From NCBI GenBank assembly GCA_964509765.1, contig CAZDYI010000059.1:1-10652 (forward strand): DNA of 10,652 bases. Direction: 5' to 3'. Position numbers and translations under genes: made by a program. A model generated the notes under the pieces. It was not told the origin of the DNA and searched no databases. It saw only the letters and a list, made by a program, of their open reading frames with translations. Positions 6,200 through 10,652 of this stretch are shown in pieces. Numbering within the stretch: the stretch's first letter is position 1; every line of letters begins with the position of its first letter. The stretch comes from CAZDYI01 sp964509765. Its GTDB lineage: Bacteria > Pseudomonadota > Gammaproteobacteria > Tethybacterales > Tethybacteraceae.

Positions 6200-7662
6200 C
6201 CGCAGGCAACTTCCGTTCTGCCGAGGACAACAGGGAGGCCGCCGTTGACGGCCTGATTGCCGAGATCGCGTCCTACGTCATGGAGCCGCCGAAGCCGTCC
6301 GCCGAGGCGCTCGACACCGCCGCCCTTTGCCTGATGGACAGCATCGGCTGCGCGTTCGCGGCGCTCGGGCATCCGGAATGCGCCGCCCACCTCGGGGCGC
6401 TCGTTCCCGGCGCGGGGCTGGAGGGCGGAGCGAGGGTGGTTGGAACAGGCGACACGCTCGACCCGGCCAAGGCGGCCTTCGACATAGGCACCTTGGTCCG
6501 CTGGCTGGACTACAACGACACCTGGCTCGCCGCCGAGTGGGGACACCCGTCGGACAACCTCGGCGGACTGGTCGCTATGGCCGACTACCGCTGCCGCAAC
6601 CCCGGGGCGTTCGGCGGGGCCGGCGCGGTCACGGTCGCCGACCTGCTGCGCCTGTCGGTCCAGGCGCACGAGATCCAGGGCGTGCTCGCGCTCGAGAACT
6701 CCTTCAACCGCGTCGGCCTCGACCACGTCCTGCTCGTCAAGGTCGCGACGGCCGGGCTCGCGGCCAGGATGGCCGGCGGCGGGCCCGCCGAGGTGACGAG
6801 CGCGGTCTCGCACGCATGGGTCGACGGCCAGAGCCTGCGCACCTACCGCCACGCGCCGAACACCTCGCAGCGCAAGTCGTGGGCCGCAGGAGACGCGACG
6901 AGCCGCGGCGTGCGGCTCGCCCTGATGGCGACCCAGGCGGGCCTGCCGGCGCTGCCGTCTGCGATAAGCGCGCCGAGGTGGGGCTTCGCAGACGTCCTGT
7001 TCGAAGGGAAGTCGCCGTCGCTCGCCCGCGAGCTCGGCTGCTACGTGATGGAGAACGTCCTGTTCAAGGTCAGCTTCCCGGCCGAGTTCCACGCCCAGAC
7101 CGCGGCCGAGTGCGCGGTCGCGCTGCACCCGAAGGTGCGAGACAGGATCGGCGACGTCAGCGGGGTATCGATCCGCACCCAGGAGTCGGCGGTGAGGATA
7201 ATCTCCAAGACCGGAGAGCTGCGCAACTACGCCGACCGCGACCACTGCATCCAGTACATCGTCGCGGTCTGCCTGCTCGAGGGAGATCTGCGCGCCGAGC
7301 ACTACCTTGACGACTATGCTTCCAACCCCGAGATTGACCGCCTTCGCGAAATGACAGAGGTAACCGAGGAGCCGCGCTACAGCCGCGACTACCTGGACCC
7401 GGACAAGCTCTCGATCGCCAACGCGGTAAACGTCGCCTTCGCCGACGGATCCGAGACCGGCTGGGCCGAGGTCGAGTACCCGCTCGGCCACCGCCGGCGC
7501 CGAGACGAGGCGAGGCCGCGGCTGTTCGACAAGTTCTCCGCGGCGGCGGCGGAGGCCTTGGGAGCAGAGCGCTCCGCCGAGCTGGTGTCGCTGTTCCGGG
7601 ATCCGGAGCGGCTTTCCGGAATGCCCGTAAGCGACCTCGTGGACCTCAGCTGCAGATGCTGA
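6196..7662 (+). CDS. prpD: 2-methylcitrate dehydratase (MmgE/PrpD family)
   Basis: The 488-residue cytosolic enzyme (E. coli PrpD is about 483) is predicted to dehydrate 2-methylcitrate to 2-methyl-cis-aconitate, the step after PrpC. Signatures include LCLMDSIGCAFAALGHPEC (44-62), LVRWLDYNDTWLAAEWGHP (100-118) with SDNLGG directly after, RTYRHAPNT (215-223), KSWAAGDATSRGVRLALMA (227-245), FPAEFHAQTAAECA (294-307) and DRDHCIQYIVAV (347-358). The RTYRHAPNT and KSWAAGDATSR blocks are typical of true PrpD rather than more distant MmgE proteins. I choose ATG 6196 because it forms an ATGA overlap with the copy B stop; the frame is open further upstream but that stretch shows no homology and reads through copy B. 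The stop overlaps nhaA by 7 nt. No prpB or prpE is in the window. Confidence 0.96.
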   Translation: MTAGNFRSAEDNREAAVDGLIAEIASYVMEPPKPSAEALDTAALCLMDSIGCAFAALGHPECAAHLGALVPGAGLEGGARVVGTGDTLDPAKAAFDIGTLVRWLDYNDTWLAAEWGHPSDNLGGLVAMADYRCRNPGAFGGAGAVTVADLLRLSVQAHEIQGVLALENSFNRVGLDHVLLVKVATAGLAARMAGGGPAEVTSAVSHAWVDGQSLRTYRHAPNTSQRKSWAAGDATSRGVRLALMATQAGLPALPSAISAPRWGFADVLFEGKSPSLARELGCYVMENVLFKVSFPAEFHAQTAAECAVALHPKVRDRIGDVSGVSIRTQESAVRIISKTGELRNYADRDHCIQYIVAVCLLEGDLRAEHYLDDYASNPEIDRLREMTEVTEEPRYSRDYLDPDKLSIANAVNVAFADGSETGWAEVEYPLGHRRRRDEARPRLFDKFSAAAAEALGAERSAELVSLFRDPERLSGMPVSDLVDLSCRC

Positions 7663-8879
7663 GGTCCCTTCACTCAAACCTGGTCGACGGCTACAGGCAG
7701 GCGCAGGTCTTCCTGCGCACGGGAGCAGGAGCCGGCGTCATCCTTTTCCTCGCGGCCCTCGCCGCGATCATGATCGCCAACAGCGGGCTAGCGGAGGCGT
7801 ACGACCACCTCATGCACATAGAGGTCGGCCTATCGGCAGGCGAGTTCGCGCTGTCGAAGTCCTTCTCGCACTGGGTCAACGACGGCCTTATGGCGGTGTT
7901 CTTCCTGCTCGTCGGCCTCGAGATCAAGCGCGAGCTTCTCACCGGCGAGCTGTCGTCGCCGGCGCGCGCGATGCTGCCGGCGGTGGCCGCCGCAGGCGGG
8001 ATGGTGGTGCCCGCGCTGATCTTCGCGGTGCTCAACCACGGCGACGAGCTGGCGATGCGCGGCTGGGCGATACCTGTCGCGACCGACATCGCGTTCTCGC
8101 TCGGCGTCCTCGCGCTGCTCGGCTCGAGGGTGCCGGTCTCGATAAAGGTGTTCCTGACCGCGGTCGCGGTGATCGATGACCTCGGCGCGATCGCGATCAT
8201 CGCGATTTTCTACTCCGACAACCTCCAGCTCCACCTGCTCGGATACGGCGCGGTCCTGCTCGCGGGCATGGCCGCGGCGAACCTGCTCGGGATGAAGTCG
8301 CGCTTCCTGTACCTTGCCGCCGGTACCGTGCTGTGGGTGCTCATGCTCAAGTCCGGCATCCACGCGACCCTGGCCGGGGTGTTCACCGCGCTCTGCATCC
8401 CGCACGGCAAGGCCGGCGCCGGCACTGACACGCCGCTGATGCACCTCGAGCACAGCCTGCACACGCCTGTCACCTACTTCATCATGCCGCTGTTCGCCTT
8501 CGCCAACGCCGGGCTCAGCCTGCAGGGCATCGGCATCGCGACCGTCTTCACCGAGCCGCTTCCCGCAGGTATCATGTTCGGCCTCCTGATTGGCAAGCCC
8601 ATCGGGATCTGCGGAGCGGTCTGGCTCGCGGTCAGAACCGGGATAGGGCAGCTGCCGCGCGGCTGCAACTGGTTCATGATCCTCGGCGTCGCGCTGCTGT
8701 GCGGCATCGGCTTCACCGTCAGTCTGTTCATCGGCAACCTAGGCTTCCTCACCGTCGACCCGTCTGTGCTCAACACGGTCAAGGCCGGAGTGCTGGCGGG
8801 GTCGACCTTCGCCGGCGTCATCGGCTACTTCGTCATGCTCCGCGCCATCAAGGGCAAGGATGCCCGGGAGACCGACTAG
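7656..8879 (+). CDS. nhaA: Na+/H+ antiporter NhaA
   Basis: This 407-residue inner-membrane protein should exchange external H+ for cytoplasmic Na+ (or Li+), supporting pH and sodium homeostasis. It matches NhaA throughout: WVNDGLMAVFFLLVGLEIKR (73-92), ATDIAFSLGVLALLG (142-156), FLTAVAVIDDLGAIAIIAIF (166-185), GIHATLAGVFTAL (234-246), PLFAFANAGL (278-287), IGKPIGI (312-318) and GIGFTVSLFI (350-359). Asp174 and Asp175 correspond to the ion-binding Asp163 and Asp164 of E. coli NhaA, Asp144 to Asp133, Asp76 to Asp65 and Lys314 to Lys300, so it should be functional. ATG 7656 lies inside the end of prpD with a 7-nt overlap and no clear Shine-Dalgarno, suggesting translation coupled to prpD. The 3' end overlaps the next gene by 20 nt. 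An antiporter in a methylcitrate operon is uncommon. Confidence 0.96.
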   Translation: MLRSLHSNLVDGYRQAQVFLRTGAGAGVILFLAALAAIMIANSGLAEAYDHLMHIEVGLSAGEFALSKSFSHWVNDGLMAVFFLLVGLEIKRELLTGELSSPARAMLPAVAAAGGMVVPALIFAVLNHGDELAMRGWAIPVATDIAFSLGVLALLGSRVPVSIKVFLTAVAVIDDLGAIAIIAIFYSDNLQLHLLGYGAVLLAGMAAANLLGMKSRFLYLAAGTVLWVLMLKSGIHATLAGVFTALCIPHGKAGAGTDTPLMHLEHSLHTPVTYFIMPLFAFANAGLSLQGIGIATVFTEPLPAGIMFGLLIGKPIGICGAVWLAVRTGIGQLPRGCNWFMILGVALLCGIGFTVSLFIGNLGFLTVDPSVLNTVKAGVLAGSTFAGVIGYFVMLRAIKGKDARETD

Positions 8880-9942
8880 GCGGGCGCTAGCCGCGGCCGC
8901 GGCCCACCTGCTTTTCTCCGCCGGGGCGCTGGCCGCGGAGGTGTTTGTCGCCGGGCCGCGACTGGAGCTGCTGCGGCTCAAGCCCGTCGCTGCACAGTGG
9001 GAGGCCGACTCCGGCCACCAGGTCGTGTGGCTGGCTGACGACGGCGACGCCGCCGACCTGGTCGTCGTCGGGATCGCGGAGGCAAGGGCGCTCGCGCACG
9101 AGGGCCTGGCCGGCAGCATCTCCCATCCGGCAGACGACGGGCAGTGGGTCCCCCCGCCGCTTGCGCGCGGAACCCTGGAGTCGGGAGCCGGCCTCGTCGC
9201 ACTGCCGGTCCGCATCCCGCTTCCGACCCTCAGGGGGAAGGCCGACGTCTTGGCCAGGTCCGGAGCCGAGCTGCCGCCCGAGCCGTCCTGGCAGGACGTG
9301 ATCGACATCGCCTCCCGCGCCGCGGACCCTGTCGGCAACGTCCACGGGCTTTGCATCACGGGCCAGAAACACGCCTCGGTGGTTCGGTCGTTAATGTCGG
9401 ACGCCGGGCTCAGTTGGCTCGACGGCGAGACGGGCGGGCCATACGCCGGAGACGGCTGGCGGGAGCAGACGCTCCGCTACGCGAGGGCCATGGCCGAGTC
9501 GGGCCCGCCGAACGCCTCGCACCTCACCGCGGCTGAGTCGGCGGGCCTCCTGTCGCGGGGGAAGTGCGCGATCTGGATGGCGCGTCCCGGCGATCCCGCA
9601 TCGTCAGGCGAGCAGGCGGCGCCGGTCCCGGGGGCCGCGGCGTTCGCCAGCTCGGGGATGATCGTTGTCGGCGTCAACGCCGAATCACAGCGGCGGGAGC
9701 TTGCGACGTCACTTGCCTGGTGGCTGTCCGAGAAGTCGCTGGAGTCCGAGGCAGGAGAGAGCGTTCCCGCCGAGTCGGCGGCCTGGTCGCAGCCGGGCTC
9801 GGCGGAGGTGTTCACAGGGTCCGGCTCGGCCCCGCTCGACTGGAAGGAGGCGGACCTCGCCGGCGAGGAGTCGCTGCGAATGCTGGTTGACGGGCTTCTG
9901 CCCGCGGAGGAGGCTCTGGCGGCCGCTGCCGCAGCCTACTGA
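8860..9942 (+). CDS. Divergent periplasmic solute-binding protein (family 1-like)
   Basis: This 360-residue protein begins with a Sec signal peptide: basic RPTRR (4-8), a hydrophobic run (9-22) and AGALAAE, with likely cleavage after Ala25 or Ala26. The mature part resembles ABC-type extracellular solute-binding proteins of family 1: VAAQWEADSGHQVVWL (43-58) like the usual strand-helix-strand opening, ADLVVVGIAEARALAHEGL (65-83), PSWQDVIDIA (142-151), GKCAIWM (234-240) and SSGMIVVGVNAES (264-276) followed by a helix with LAWWLS (285-290). It is shorter than most family members, which often exceed 400 residues, and no permease or ATPase gene is adjacent, so the ligand is unknown. ATG 8860 overlaps the end of nhaA by 20 nt; AAGG sits immediately before it. 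The stop overlaps the end of panC on the opposite strand by 7 nt. A family call is moderately secure; a transport role is inference. Confidence 0.75.
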   Translation: MPGRPTRRALAAAAAHLLFSAGALAAEVFVAGPRLELLRLKPVAAQWEADSGHQVVWLADDGDAADLVVVGIAEARALAHEGLAGSISHPADDGQWVPPPLARGTLESGAGLVALPVRIPLPTLRGKADVLARSGAELPPEPSWQDVIDIASRAADPVGNVHGLCITGQKHASVVRSLMSDAGLSWLDGETGGPYAGDGWREQTLRYARAMAESGPPNASHLTAAESAGLLSRGKCAIWMARPGDPASSGEQAAPVPGAAAFASSGMIVVGVNAESQRRELATSLAWWLSEKSLESEAGESVPAESAAWSQPGSAEVFTGSGSAPLDWKEADLAGEESLRMLVDGLLPAEEALAAAAAAY

Positions 9943-10652
9943 GGAAGGGGGTCCGGGCGCACGTTGTCGATCAGGCGCACGCCGCCGATCCGCGCCGCCC
10001 CGAGGACGATGCAGTCGGCGGGGTCCCCTCGGCACTCTGACAGGTCTAGCGCCCTGCACTCGACGTAATCCACGTCGAAGCCTGCCGACGCCAGCTCCGC
10101 AACCGCCGCGTCGCAAGACTCGCGCGGGTCCTTTCCGCCAAGAACATTTTCAAGGGCCCGGCGGATTGCAGCGTGCAGCCTTGGGGCCGTTTCGCGATCC
10201 TTCCCCCCCAGCTTTTCGTTGCGCGAGCTGAGAGCGAGCCCGTCGCTCTCGCGGACGGTGGGAACCGCCTCGATCCTCACGCCGAGGCCAAGCTGTTCGA
10301 CCATCTTCCGTATCAGGACAAGCTGCTGGTAGTCCTTCTCTCCGAACACCGCCACCTTGGGGGAGACCGCGGAAAAGAGCTTGTGCACCACGGTGAGCAC
10401 GCCCTGGAAGTGACCCGGCCTGTGCGCCCCGCACAGCTGCGAGCCAAGCTCCGGCGCATGGATGAACACCTCCTGCCCGACAGGATACATGTCCTTCGCC
10501 TCCGGAGCGAAACAGGTGTCTGCAAGGCCGGAGACCGCATCGAGGTCCTCGTCAAGCCGCCTCGGATAGCTGTCGAGGTCCTCGCCGGGTGAGAACTGCA
10601 GGGGGTTGACAAATATGCTCACGCAAACGGCAAGCCCGTCCTTGTCCGCGAT
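9936..10652 (-). CDS. panC: Pantoate--beta-alanine ligase (5' partial)
   Basis: PanC joins pantoate and beta-alanine with ATP to give pantothenate, the coenzyme A precursor. On the minus strand the frame is open to the window edge. The segment begins IADKDGLAVCVSIFVNPLQF, which matches the region just after the ATP-binding HxGH motif, so the start and roughly the first 50-60 residues are outside; the GTG at 10622 is an internal valine. Visible signatures are SIFVNPLQFSPGEDLDSYP, GAHRPGHFQGVLTVVHKLF, VFGEKDYQQLVLIRKMV, and VRESDGLALSSRN, whose SSRN is the KMSKS-like loop. The C terminus includes DYVECR and GGVRLIDNV. The TAG stop (9936-9938) lies inside the end of the convergent binding-protein gene, so no terminator space exists between them. 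Its link to the methylcitrate cluster is probably only positional. Confidence 0.96.
   Translation of the reverse strand: MADKDGLAVCVSIFVNPLQFSPGEDLDSYPRRLDEDLDAVSGLADTCFAPEAKDMYPVGQEVFIHAPELGSQLCGAHRPGHFQGVLTVVHKLFSAVSPKVAVFGEKDYQQLVLIRKMVEQLGLGVRIEAVPTVRESDGLALSSRNEKLGGKDRETAPRLHAAIRRALENVLGGKDPRESCDAAVAELASAGFDVDYVECRALDLSECRGDPADCIVLGAARIGGVRLIDNVRPDPLPQ

Noticed and set aside
5926..7677. 583-codon open frame on the minus strand
   Set aside because: It is antisense to prpD and the end of copy B, both of which are secure by homology; the translation is low-complexity Arg/Val/Gly-rich.
10620..10622. GTG (minus strand) as the start of panC
   Set aside because: The frame continues to the window edge with PanC-like sequence, and a start here would remove the ATP-binding HxGH motif.
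9936..10652. A functional link from polyamine breakdown to beta-alanine and PanC
   Set aside because: Polyamine oxidation can feed beta-alanine in some organisms, but panC is on the opposite strand, outside the operon, and no polyamine oxidase is present.
1..10652. CRISPR arrays, tRNA or rRNA genes, insertion sequences
   Set aside because: I saw no regularly spaced repeats, tRNA-like cloverleafs, transposase motifs or terminal inverted repeats; nearly all bases are accounted for by coding genes.

Overview
The window is a gene-dense, high-GC, bacterial-type chromosomal segment that reads as one long rightward gene cluster meeting a leftward gene at the right edge. The strong similarity of PrpC, PrpD and NhaA to proteobacterial forms suggests a Gram-negative, probably proteobacterial host. 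A Sec signal peptide on a solute-binding protein fits a didermal cell. No rRNA or other taxonomic marker is present, so I do not name a lineage.

Layout, left to right: (1) the 3' part of a membrane-bound spermidine-synthase-like gene (copy A, 1-1962, start outside the window); (2) a 120-nt gap with several overlapping inverted repeats; (3) prpC, 2-methylcitrate synthase (2083-3198); (4) a complete second spermidine-synthase-like gene of 997 residues (copy B, 3206-6199, GTG start); (5) prpD, 2-methylcitrate dehydratase (6196-7662); (6) nhaA, Na+/H+ antiporter (7656-8879); (7) a divergent periplasmic solute-binding protein (8860-9942); (8) on the minus strand, the 3' part of panC, pantoate--beta-alanine ligase (9936-10652, start outside the window). 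From prpC to the binding protein every junction is 7 nt or less or an overlap (7-nt gap, ATGA, 7-nt overlap, 20-nt overlap), so these five genes are almost certainly co-transcribed and translationally coupled.

PrpC and PrpD perform the first two steps of the methylcitrate cycle for propionyl-CoA (oxaloacetate + propionyl-CoA to 2-methylcitrate, then to 2-methyl-cis-aconitate). The lyase PrpB and the activating ligase PrpE are not in view. The unusual part is that a large membrane protein with a SAM-binding, spermidine-synthase-fold domain sits between prpC and prpD, with a paralogue just upstream of prpC. Both paralogues lack the acidic residue expected at the aminopropyltransferase catalytic position and share a C-terminal extension I do not recognise. 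They are a mosaic: about 95% identical in DNA over one 255-nt stretch and strongly diverged on either side, which suggests gene conversion. What these proteins do for propionate metabolism, and why nhaA and a lone binding protein are coupled to them, is the open question of this window.
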